From Willaertia magna (Eukaryota > Heterolobosea > Eutetramitea > Acrasida > Naegleriidae): 29,959 bases of DNA. The notes under the pieces were generated by a model that was not told the origin of the DNA, did no database searches, and was given only the letters and a program-made list of their open reading frames with translations. Of the stretch, positions 19,077-27,679 are shown piece after piece (the stretch's first letter is position 1; each line of letters starts with the position of its first letter). The translations under genes and the position numbers were made by a program. The stretch covers positions 1-29,959 of the forward strand of contig CADWAF010003386.1 of assembly GCA_902984215.1 (NCBI GenBank), written 5' to 3'.

Positions 19077-19259
19077 TCATGGTATGTACTTCTTGATTAT
19101 TTTCTTGAATGAGGGAGGTGTTACAGTTATGTTTGGTATTGAACAAGTTTTGGGTGTATGTTCTCTACTATTGCTCCTAGTTTCCTTAGTGTCGTTAAGA
19201 CCAACAACATATTGTTTTTTAGGCTTATTGGCTTCACGCTTAATTGCCCCATTCCCCAT
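19077..19259 (-). CDS. Small MGNG protein B, predicted N-myristoylated
   Basis: 60-aa ORF starting MGNGAIKREANKPKK: Gly2 followed by a basic cluster, as in myristoyl-plus-basic membrane anchors, though Ile rather than Ser/Thr sits at position 6. The C-terminus, SIPNITVTPPSFKKIIKKYI, has a TP site and a basic amphipathic tail. It resembles MGNG protein A at both ends but not in the middle. The opposite-strand reading frame over the same bases is hydrophobic and is probably its shadow. The call rests on the similarity between the two genes. Confidence 0.5.
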   Translation of the reverse strand: MGNGAIKREANKPKKQYVVGLNDTKETRSNSREHTPKTCSIPNITVTPPSFKKIIKKYIP

Positions 19260-19502
19260 TTTCTAAGTTATCTTGTTTTTTTGTTTGAGGTTTAAAGTAA
19301 ATTTTATAAGGAAACTTATATTTGCCACCAATGATCGATTCGCCAGTATGGAAAATTTATTACATAATAATAGTGCTAAATTGTTTAAAAAGTAGAAGAT
19401 TGCCTGAGGAACAGGCAAGAAAACTGTGAACTGTTGTAGCATAAAGGTCAGACCAGATTTAAATTAAATTACAATTCAAATTACCACTAGTAAAAGACTT
19501 AT
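19260..19502. other. Spacer with a perfect short hairpin
   Basis: This 243-bp interval lies upstream of the MGNG B start and downstream of the SDS22 stop. I see no ORF or tRNA. It contains TTGCCTG-AGGAA-CAGGCAA at 19400-19418, a perfect 7-bp stem with a 5-nt loop that is more GC-rich than its surroundings. It could be a 3'-end or RNA-processing element or a fragment of a small RNA. No C/D or H/ACA box set is convincing. Confidence 0.35.
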
Positions 19503-20674
19503 TTATTTTCTTATAACAGGAAAGCCATCTACAGTTGATAAGTTTGGTAAAATCAATAGTAATTTTCGATTATATTGAGTATCACTAAATATTGGATTCA
19601 TTCGGAAGTAAACTGTTGTTAAAGAAGGTAATTTAATTAATTTTTCAATTTCACGAAAACTACTAATTTGATTATCATTGCACCAAAATTCTTCTAAATG
19701 AATTAAATGTTCAACATTGTCAATAGTTTTTAAAAAGTTTTGGGCAACATCTAATAATTTTAAATTAACTAAGGTATCTAATCCTTCAATTAGTTCAATA
19801 CCATTCTCACTTAAATATAGTTCAGTTAGGTTGGACAAATTTTGTAAATTACAAATCTTTCTAATTCTATTATTTTGGATTGATAATCTTTGTAAATTAG
19901 TTAAGGTTTCAAGTCCTTTGATTTCCGTAATTTTATTTTTGCCTAACCATAACTCTTTTAATGTAGTTAAATTTTCTAAATTCTTAATTTCGCGTAGTCT
20001 ATTGGAACCTAATTCTAATAGTTCTAAGCATGGTAATTCTGTTTCTACTTTAGTACCTTCTACTTCAATTTCTTTAATTTTATTATTTACATAATATAAT
20101 TCTCTTAATTTTGGTAACTTTAAACCTTTCACTAAATGTCTAATTTTATTAAAAGAAAGATCTAAGTGTCTAAGTTATTATTAAAACTACTTGTAAAAAT
20201 ACAAGAAATAAATCGTAGTACTTACTCTAATTGTTGTAATGTATTTAGTTCACTTGCATCAACTTTCTTAATTTGATTACCATATAAATCTAAATGCTTT
20301 AAAGAAATTAAATTCTTTAAATTTTCAACTTTGGTAATTAAATTTTGTCTCAACATCAATGTTTGTAAGTTTTTTAAGTGATCTAAATTTTCAATTTTTC
20401 TTAAACGACAGTTTGTTAAATCTAAGAAAGTTAATTGTTCTCCCAAAGGATAACCTTCACCTATTCTTTCATGAGGATGGTGAGCAATATCTAGTATTGG
20501 ACTATTGACATCAATTTCTAACTTTTCTCCAAATATTTCGGGTACTTCTTCTTCTATATCCATTCCTTCTTCATCAGTAGTATGTCCTTCTGTTTGATCT
20601 CCATCTGTTTGATTTTCGTCATCCTCATTATCTACTTTATTTTCAGTTTTATTCTTTTCTTCTTCACCCAACAT
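19503..20674 (-). CDS. SDS22: Protein phosphatase 1 regulatory subunit SDS22 (PPP1R7)
   Basis: Two exons: 20674-20226 and 20169-19503, spliced in phase 2 over a 56-nt intron (GTAAGT...AACTTAG), giving 371 aa, close to the ~360 aa of animal SDS22. The join restores a perfect leucine-rich repeat: NTLQQLE then HLDLSFNKIRHL. The first ~45 residues are acidic and disordered. About eleven to twelve 22-residue SDS22-type LRRs follow (for example LKNLQTLMLRQNLITKVENL, LTTLKELWLGKNKITEIKGL, LSNLTELYLSENGIELIEGL). The LRR-cap segment TVYFRMNPIFSDTQYNRKLL is at the C-terminus, near LPNLSTVDGFPV. SDS22 binds the PP1 catalytic subunit on its concave face and controls its maturation and mitotic function. 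The start codon follows a TTTTT/AAAAA run typical of this window. The ORF is complete and the family assignment is firm. Confidence 0.92.
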
Positions 20675-20948
20675 TTTTTATATTGAACATCTTCTCACCG
20701 TGCCTTCGATTCCGATAGCCTAGAAAAAAGGCTTCAACCAAAAAATACACCACGTTTTCAATTCCAAAGGCGCCCGCACTTTTAATAAAGACGGTTGGGA
20801 CTGCCAAATTTTTTAAAAAAAAATCACAAACCTCATTTTTGTGATAGCCATATATTATCTACAGCAAGTTTTTTTAATAACCACCTTTTCTTCGATCGCA
20901 AATTTTTCAATTTCTTTCTAGAAAATTTTTATTCGATCGAAATAAATA
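20675..20948. promoter_or_regulatory. Bidirectional promoter interval between SDS22 and the SWI/SNF gene
   Basis: This 274-bp divergent interval serves SDS22 to the left and the remodeller to the right. It includes poly-A/poly-T tracts and two TTCGATCG/TCGATCG-type sequences at about 20891 and 20933 (TTCGATCGCAAA and ATTCGATCGAAA), the second of which is a palindrome close to the start codon. No TATA box is certain. A transcription-factor site is possible but untested. Confidence 0.35.
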
Positions 20949-23900
20949 ATGGATATGACAAAACCTCTCACATCGCAACAAATACAACAGTATGTTGCTT
21001 TGTTAAAGAAATGGAAAAGTGAAGGCAAGGATTTGAATGATCCGCAATATAAACTTCTTCATCAATTCTTAAAACAACAGGTACAAAAACAAAACGGAGC
21101 TAAATTACAACAACAACAATTATATAACAATACAGTACTCAACCAAACCAATCCTCCTTTAAGTTCGGTAAACCCACAAACACTTAGTGGTGGTTCCGTC
21201 TTTTTCACGCAACAACAAAAGGAAAGACTTAAAGCTCAAATCTACGCTTTTAAACATCATATAACACGAAGAGAACCAAATTTACCTCAGTCTTTAATTC
21301 AGGCTATTGCAGGACAAAATGTAGAAGCTAACTTGAAAGAATATGAGACTACTTACATTCCTAATCTTAGACATCAAACTACTCCTCCTCCAAATACTAC
21401 TAATACACAAAATCAACAACCTACAATGCATCCTTCAGTACATCCTACTCCAACTTCAGGAGGAATAGTCAAAATGCAATCTGCTGGTACTCCCGTTAGT
21501 ATGAATAATGCAACACCACCACCAATTAATATTAATAATAACACAAATCCTTCCAATGTTCATAACAAAGTTACTCAAGGTTTTAGTACTGCTTATTCTT
21601 CTATGGGTATTATTCCACCTGCATCTACTGGTAATGAACAAAGACAACAATCATTAGATTTACAAACATTATATAAAGAAAGAGAAAGAAGAATTCAACA
21701 CAAGATGAAAAGAAGATATGAAACTTTAAAATCAAAATTACAAAGTGGAAATCCGATTGAACAATTAAGAGCCGTAATTGAAATTAAACAATTCCAACTT
21801 TTAAAACCTCAAAAAGAATTAAGAGCGGAAATAATTAAACAAGTAAAAACCCAAACACAAACACCAGTACAACCAAGTTATATTCAAAAAACTCAAACAG
21901 TAGCAAATGAACAACAAACAACAAATGCTGTTCAAAAAAAGACTACTAAGAAACCAGCTGCAACTACTATAAAAACAAACAAAAAAGTATTACTCAATGA
22001 AATAACACAAAAGAAGAAAAAAATTAAAGATTATATTAAAAACGATATTAAAAAACCTATTGAGAAAGTAAATAAAGAATTAGTTCAATTCTTTGAAAAG
22101 AAAGCAAAAGCTGAGAAAGAAAAGAGACAAAAAGCTGAAAAAGCTAGATTGAAGGCTTTAAAAGAAAATGACGAAGAGGCTTATTTCAAATTATTGGAAC
22201 AAACAAAAGAAGGAAGATTAACAGAATTAATTAAACAAACTGATGAATGTTTGAGAAGTTTAGGAGCATCTCTTGTCTCTGAAAGAGGAACAGATGAAGA
22301 GGAAGTAGAAGAACATGATTCTGATGATGAAGGTGAAAGATCATCAATCTTCAGAAAGTACCTACTTAATCAAAACAAATATTATAAAGTTGCTCACAAA
22401 CTTGTAGAAAAAGTTGAAAAACAACCAACCATATTAAGAGGAGGCGACTTAAAGGCTTATCAATTACAAGGTTTACAATGGTTAGTTTCTTTGTATAACA
22501 ATAGATTGAATGGTATCTTGGCAGATGAAATGGGTTTGGGTAAAACAATTCAAACCATTTCCTTACTTTCTTATTTATATGAATTCAAAAATAACAAAGG
22601 ACCACATTTAATTATTGTACCATTATCAACCATGGAAAATTGGGTTTTAGAATTTGAAAAGTGGTGTCCAACTTTAAGATTGATAAAGTATGCTGGCTCA
22701 CCTCAAAGTAGAAAAGCCATTCAAAATGGTGCTTTCAAAGATAAAAATTTCGAAGTTTGTGTTACACAATATGAATATATCTCCAGAGATAAGAAACATT
22801 TGAAGAAAATCCAATGGAATTATATAATTATTGATGAAGGTCACCGTATTAAAAATTCTGATTGTAAATTAGTTAAGAATTTAATGGAATATAATTCAAG
22901 AAATAGATTGCTCCTAACTGGTACTCCATTACAAAATGACTTGAAAGAGTTATGGGCATTACTTCACTTTTTATTACCTAAGATTTTTGACAGTTCTGTA
23001 AACTTTGAACATTGGTTCAATTCTCCGTTCAGTGCAACCGGTGAAAAGCTTTCACAAGAAATGACGGAAGAAGAAACCCTTTTAATTATTCACAGACTCC
23101 ACCAGGTCCTTAGACCTTTCTTACTTCGTAGAGAAAAGACTGAGGTTGAGGAACAATTACCAGAAAAATCAGAAAAGATTATATATGTTGAATTGTCGTC
23201 TTTACAAAAACAATTATATCGTTCAATACAAGATAAGAACTCTATAATGATTAATGGTAAAGCAAAGAAGTCATTCAACAATGTTGTCATGCAATTAAGA
23301 AAAGTGTGTAACCACCCATTTTTATTTGACTTTGACACTAATCCATATTCAGATGAAGAATACTATGATTTATTAATTAGGTCTTCTGGCAAATTTGAAT
23401 TATTAGACAGAATACTTCCAAAGTTGAAACGATGTGGACATAGAGTTTTATTATTCAGTCAAATGACACAATTGTTAGATATTATGGAAGAATTTTTGAC
23501 ACATAGAGATTATAAGTACATGAGATTGGACGGTAATGTTAAGCACTCTGATAGAGGTACTTTGATTAAAGATTTTAATGCCTCTAACTCTCCATACTTT
23601 GTCTTTTTACTAAGTACACGTTCTGGTGGTTTGGGTTTGAATCTTCAAACAGCTGATACAGTCATTATATTTGATAGTGATTGGAATCCTCAACAAGATT
23701 TACAAGCTATGGCTAGAGCTCACAGAATTGGTCAAACAAAATCTGTCTTAGTCTTAACTTTATGTACAAATACTCAAGTAGAAGAAAAGATTAGAGAAAG
23801 AGCACAAGAAAAAAGAGATGCTGAAGCTAAAGTTATTAAGGCAGGTAAATTTAACCAAAAGTCCACTATTTTAGAAAGACAAGAATTACTGGAAACTTTA

Positions 23901-24887
23901 CTGAAGAAGGAAACTGCTTTTAAAAAACATGAAACACCAGATGATATCCAACTAAATAATATTCTAGCCAGAACAGACGACGAATATGAATTGTTTTTAC
24001 AAATGGATAAAGAAAGAGAAGTAGAAATGGAGGAATATTGGAAAAACAGAGGTTTTAAACAAAAGAAACCTCGTTTGCTTGGAGACGATGAACTTCCTGA
24101 TTGGGTTCAAGAAATAAAGGAAGAAGACGAAGAAGATGAAGAATCATTGGGCAGAGGAAGAAGAAAGAGAAAACAAGTTCAATATAATGAAGATGAAGTT
24201 ATTGTAGAGGGTTCAGATTCAGACTCTGAAGAAGAGGAAGAAGAAGAAGAGGAGGACAACAAAAAGAGAAAAAGAAAACCAACAAGTAAAAAACAAGAAC
24301 AAGAGGAAGAAGTTAAAAAGAAAAAAACTAAGAAGACATCCAAAAAGAAAGAGGTGGAACAAGAGGAAGAAACTCCTAACCAAGAGTTAGGATATACGCA
24401 TGATGGAATACCGTATGACCAAATAATTGACCAATTGTCAAGTGATATTCAAAAGAAACTTTTTACCATTTTCAAAGATATTGGAACAGTTTGTGATGAT
24501 GGAAGAGCAGTAGCACTTCCATTCTTAGAACTTCCTGACAGAAAATCCTTTCCTGATTATTATGACATCATAGGCCAGCCAATCTGTTTAAATACCATTG
24601 AACAAAAGATTAGAAACGGAATGTATAAAACATTTGATGACATGGAAAGAGATATAAACTTACTTGTGGCAAACGCCCAGAAATACAATCAAGAAGGTTC
24701 AGACATTTATAACGATGCTGCCACTATAAGAGAGCTGTTCATTAAAAGAAAGAAAGAGTTCAGTAATTACACCCAAGATTTATCTACCAGCCTTAATAAT
24801 AATTCTGATTTAGATCTCATGGCAGATGATGTAAATATGGGGATGGACGACGACCAAAATGCTGGGTCTGATCTTCCCCCATTCTAA
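20949..24887 (+). CDS. SWI/SNF-family chromatin remodelling ATPase (BRM/Snf2/Sth1 type)
   Basis: 1312-aa single-exon protein with the full SWI/SNF catalytic-subunit architecture in order. A QLQ motif lies at about 85-118 (FTQQQKERLKAQIYAFKHH). An HSA-like helical region (about 345-430), which binds actin-related proteins, follows. Next is the SNF2 helicase core: ILADEMGLGKTIQTI with Walker A at about 521-531, DEGH at about 627, LLTGTPLQND and the C-terminal lobe LLFSQMTQLLDIMEEFL to ARAHRIGQT. A SnAC-like segment (about 985-1075) and an acidic/Lys-rich linker come after it. The chain ends with a bromodomain at about 1160-1270, with the acetyl-lysine-binding Asn in NAQKYNQEGSDIYNDA. This is the ATP-driven nucleosome remodeller. 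Subfamily (BAF versus RSC paralogue) cannot be assigned without a tree. The N-terminus is Gln/Pro-rich, as usual. Confidence 0.95.
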   Translation: MDMTKPLTSQQIQQYVALLKKWKSEGKDLNDPQYKLLHQFLKQQVQKQNGAKLQQQQLYNNTVLNQTNPPLSSVNPQTLSGGSVFFTQQQKERLKAQIYAFKHHITRREPNLPQSLIQAIAGQNVEANLKEYETTYIPNLRHQTTPPPNTTNTQNQQPTMHPSVHPTPTSGGIVKMQSAGTPVSMNNATPPPININNNTNPSNVHNKVTQGFSTAYSSMGIIPPASTGNEQRQQSLDLQTLYKERERRIQHKMKRRYETLKSKLQSGNPIEQLRAVIEIKQFQLLKPQKELRAEIIKQVKTQTQTPVQPSYIQKTQTVANEQQTTNAVQKKTTKKPAATTIKTNKKVLLNEITQKKKKIKDYIKNDIKKPIEKVNKELVQFFEKKAKAEKEKRQKAEKARLKALKENDEEAYFKLLEQTKEGRLTELIKQTDECLRSLGASLVSERGTDEEEVEEHDSDDEGERSSIFRKYLLNQNKYYKVAHKLVEKVEKQPTILRGGDLKAYQLQGLQWLVSLYNNRLNGILADEMGLGKTIQTISLLSYLYEFKNNKGPHLIIVPLSTMENWVLEFEKWCPTLRLIKYAGSPQSRKAIQNGAFKDKNFEVCVTQYEYISRDKKHLKKIQWNYIIIDEGHRIKNSDCKLVKNLMEYNSRNRLLLTGTPLQNDLKELWALLHFLLPKIFDSSVNFEHWFNSPFSATGEKLSQEMTEEETLLIIHRLHQVLRPFLLRREKTEVEEQLPEKSEKIIYVELSSLQKQLYRSIQDKNSIMINGKAKKSFNNVVMQLRKVCNHPFLFDFDTNPYSDEEYYDLLIRSSGKFELLDRILPKLKRCGHRVLLFSQMTQLLDIMEEFLTHRDYKYMRLDGNVKHSDRGTLIKDFNASNSPYFVFLLSTRSGGLGLNLQTADTVIIFDSDWNPQQDLQAMARAHRIGQTKSVLVLTLCTNTQVEEKIRERAQEKRDAEAKVIKAGKFNQKSTILERQELLETLLKKETAFKKHETPDDIQLNNILARTDDEYELFLQMDKEREVEMEEYWKNRGFKQKKPRLLGDDELPDWVQEIKEEDEEDEESLGRGRRKRKQVQYNEDEVIVEGSDSDSEEEEEEEEEDNKKRKRKPTSKKQEQEEEVKKKKTKKTSKKKEVEQEEETPNQELGYTHDGIPYDQIIDQLSSDIQKKLFTIFKDIGTVCDDGRAVALPFLELPDRKSFPDYYDIIGQPICLNTIEQKIRNGMYKTFDDMERDINLLVANAQKYNQEGSDIYNDAATIRELFIKRKKEFSNYTQDLSTSLNNNSDLDLMADDVNMGMDDDQNAGSDLPPF

Positions 24888-24989
24888 TAAACTCGTTAAT
24901 GAATGTTAATTTCATTGTAAATGCCAATTTTCAGCAAAAAAAAATAAAACATCGCTAGCTCAGTGCCAATCTAGAAAAACCAACAAACA

Positions 24990-26582
24990 ATGACACAATT
25001 TACACTGGACATCACCTTTGAAATCACTAAATTTATTGACAAAATTTCAGACTATATTCATTTTGCACAAATTAATAAGTATTTCCATAATTTAATGCTG
25101 TTAGAAGAAAACATAATAAAAACTATTGTGTTAAATGAATTACTAAAAAGAAATGAAATTAAATTATCAAATGATTTACCAATTTTTTTGATGAAATTAG
25201 AAAATTTAAATCTTGTTGATAGTGACAATAATGATTTTAATTTATTAGATAAATTTCCCAATTTAAAAACTTTGAACGTTAAAAAATTACCAGCAAATAA
25301 TTCAAAGAACTTAAATAATTTAACAAAATTAGAAGAATTAATTATTTCAGCTGATTACTTTTATTCTGACTTTTCAAGTTTAAATAAGTTAAAAAAATTA
25401 TCCTTTAACTCTTTGTGGTCATTGCAAGAGGAATATTCACTACAATTACCAAATTTAACAGAGTTATATTTAAATGGGTATTCATCACAATTTACAGGAA
25501 AATTATTTAAAAATTTAAAACAGTTAAAAATCTTACATATTAGAAATACAAACGTAGGAGATGAATATTTAACTAATTTAATTAATTTAACTGAATTAGA
25601 TATTTCTTTATGTTTAAATATTGATGGAACAAGTTTAAAAAATTTAAAACAATTAAAAATTTTACACATGACATTGACTAGCGTTACAAAATTTAAAGAA
25701 AGTATAGGTGATTTAGTTAATTTAACATTTTTAGATATTTCACCTCATTATACAACTTCAGAAAAGATAAATACAAATTTTTTACAAAATTTAAAAAATT
25801 TAGAAACTTTAAACATTTCATATTTTTATTATAGAGATGAAGATTTTTACAATTTAAAAAATTTAAAGAAATTGTATATTTTAGGAAATAATATTTTGAG
25901 TTTTAAATATTTTTCAGGTAAATGTTTTAAATTTTTACAAAACTTAAAAGAATTAAATGGTACTTTTACAATGGAAAGTCAATATTTTAAATATTTAACT
26001 AATTTAAAAGAATTAGAATTAAGAAATATAAATGAACCCTTTACACTTGAAGATTTTTATTATTTAAAAAACATTAATCAACTAACTTTGACCATTCCAA
26101 ACAATATAAATGATAATTATTTACAATCATTAACATGTTTAAAATATTTAAATTTAAGTAAATCACAAAGTATTGTTGGCGATTGTTTGAAAAATTTAGT
26201 AAATTTAAAGTTTTTAAATGCAAGTAGAACAAATATTAAGGATGAACATTTAATAAATTTAAAAAAACTAATTGTTTTAAATATTGATAATTGTAAAAAT
26301 ATTACTGGTGAATGTTTTCAACATTTAAATCAATTAATAACACTTCAAATGAATGAGGCAACAAATGTAAAAGAAGATTATTTAGGTTATTTAACAAGTA
26401 TTTATAGTTTATATACTGGTAAATGCCCAAATTTAATTAGTGGTAAATTTTTATTACAAATGAATAATTTAACTTCGTTTGGATTTATGGATAGAGATGG
26501 AAATGCTTTTAATTTTGAATTAGATAATATAGAGAAAATTAAAAGTCAAATTAGACAGGGAATTAACTTTATGGAGATTTAA
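24990..26582 (+). CDS. Leucine-rich repeat protein with F-box-like N-terminus
   Basis: 530-aa single-exon protein. The N-terminal ~55 residues (LDITFEITKFIDKISDYIHF, then NKYFHNLMLLEENI) resemble an F-box, which would tie the protein to an SCF ubiquitin ligase. The remainder is about 17-19 LRRs of roughly 22-24 residues with a NLKxLxxLxxxxxxIxxxxL pattern, for example NLINLTELDISLCLNIDGTS and NLVNLKFLNASRTNIKDEHL. The 'D(E/D)(Y/H)L..L..L..L.I....NI' register is close to the GALA/plant-type and protist LRR families. There is no signal peptide or transmembrane segment, so a cytoplasmic substrate-recognition role is inferred. Such genes are often multicopy in amoeboid protists. The AT bias is stronger here than in the SWI/SNF gene. 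Confidence 0.7.
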   Translation: MTQFTLDITFEITKFIDKISDYIHFAQINKYFHNLMLLEENIIKTIVLNELLKRNEIKLSNDLPIFLMKLENLNLVDSDNNDFNLLDKFPNLKTLNVKKLPANNSKNLNNLTKLEELIISADYFYSDFSSLNKLKKLSFNSLWSLQEEYSLQLPNLTELYLNGYSSQFTGKLFKNLKQLKILHIRNTNVGDEYLTNLINLTELDISLCLNIDGTSLKNLKQLKILHMTLTSVTKFKESIGDLVNLTFLDISPHYTTSEKINTNFLQNLKNLETLNISYFYYRDEDFYNLKNLKKLYILGNNILSFKYFSGKCFKFLQNLKELNGTFTMESQYFKYLTNLKELELRNINEPFTLEDFYYLKNINQLTLTIPNNINDNYLQSLTCLKYLNLSKSQSIVGDCLKNLVNLKFLNASRTNIKDEHLINLKKLIVLNIDNCKNITGECFQHLNQLITLQMNEATNVKEDYLGYLTSIYSLYTGKCPNLISGKFLLQMNNLTSFGFMDRDGNAFNFELDNIEKIKSQIRQGINFMEI

Positions 26583-26777
26583 AAGATTGAATAATAAAAT
26601 CAAATTAAATAAAACAAGGATTACAAATAGAGCTAAAAATGACTAAATAATTTACAATTTCTTAATTATAAAGTAATGACATTAATATTGTTACAATTTA
26701 TTATGTGATTCATCCTTTTCTTCCATCAATCATATTTGAATTTATCTTGTCATTGTAAAATTCTGCCATTAGAAAAA

Positions 26778-27614
26778 ATGTCTAAAGTAAATGCGTGTAT
26801 TTTGAAACACTATGATTCTTTTTTTAACAATATTAAATTATTTTTTAGAAATCATTGTAGTTTTGTAAATAGTGTTGAAATACTTAGTAACAACAGCGAC
26901 GATCAAGAAAATTGTGAAACAATATCACAATGTCAACTTTTATTAATTCCACCAAATTACTTTTCACTTTCCGAACAAGTAGTTCACCACATTAAAGAAT
27001 TAATTGACACAAATAAATTGACATGTATATTTTTTGGGGGGTTTAACCAAATCGAACCACTAACGTTAAGTTTACAATATTTAAATAATTATAGTGGTTG
27101 TGTTCATTGTGGGTTAGCTCACTCTTTTCAAATAGATTACAATAATTTATTACAACAAGCCCAATCAACGAACAGTTTTCATTTACAACAATTTTTAAAT
27201 GAATATGGAAATGATTTGAAAGAATTTTATTCAAACGTTAAACCACAAAACGTTTTCGATTTGGACGAAATTCCACCAAAAATTAATCTTGATTCAAGTT
27301 TCTGTACTTGCTTACCACTTGAAGATTTAACCAAACCAAATGACTGGATTGTTTTAGCTACTTCAATGGATAACAATGATATTGTAAATAATGCAATTGT
27401 GTTGCATAAAGAGAAAAAAGTGTTGTTTAATTATTGGTATGGGTGGGAAGCGGAAGTAAAGGAATTTTCAAAAAATTTAATGCATACTATGATAAAGTAT
27501 TTATTATTTGATCATTGCTATGAAAATAATTTATTTAAAGATAAATTGAAAAAAAGGTTATTTGGTGGTGAACTAGGTGATATTGATTTTGTAATGCGAC
27601 CAAACAAAAAATGA
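26778..27614 (+). CDS. Uncharacterised protein, possible class-I-glutamine-amidotransferase-like fold
   Basis: 278 aa from the ATG at 26778 (MSKVNACILKHYDSFFNN). The same frame extends upstream only through non-ATG codons, so this Met is the natural start. I do not recognise the family. Visible features: a Cys-rich middle (SGCVHCGLAH, SFCTCLPLED), a hydrophobic strand-turn-helix pattern QLLLIPPNYFSLSEQVVHHI followed by KLTCIFFGGF, and a late NAIVLHKEKKVLFNYWYGWE then EFSKNLMHTMIKYLL. This strand/helix order recalls ThuA/GATase1-like folds, where a small enzyme-like core ends in a 'G...Y.G......F..N...W/M' helix. The similarity is weak and no catalytic Cys-His-Glu set can be named. The basic C-terminus ends RPNKK. 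Confidence 0.5.
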   Translation: MSKVNACILKHYDSFFNNIKLFFRNHCSFVNSVEILSNNSDDQENCETISQCQLLLIPPNYFSLSEQVVHHIKELIDTNKLTCIFFGGFNQIEPLTLSLQYLNNYSGCVHCGLAHSFQIDYNNLLQQAQSTNSFHLQQFLNEYGNDLKEFYSNVKPQNVFDLDEIPPKINLDSSFCTCLPLEDLTKPNDWIVLATSMDNNDIVNNAIVLHKEKKVLFNYWYGWEAEVKEFSKNLMHTMIKYLLFDHCYENNLFKDKLKKRLFGGELGDIDFVMRPNKK

Positions 27615-27679
27615 GGTTTAGCGACCCTAAATAAATGTTCCCGAGTTTTAATGTTTTCCCCCGTTTTAAATACAAAAAA

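Noticed and set aside
19084..19266. Plus-strand 60-aa hydrophobic ORF
   Set aside because: It fully overlaps MGNG protein B. The similarity of the latter to its neighbour favours the minus strand, although the reverse cannot be excluded without transcripts.
19717..20094. Plus-strand 125-aa ORF within SDS22
   Set aside because: It is a shadow of the LRR-coding strand; it has repeat-like Ser/Leu pattern only because the real strand repeats.
26736..26777. Upstream extension of the 278-aa gene to a TTG codon
   Set aside because: Nuclear genes here start at ATG after an A-run; the ATG at 26778 meets this and the TTG does not.
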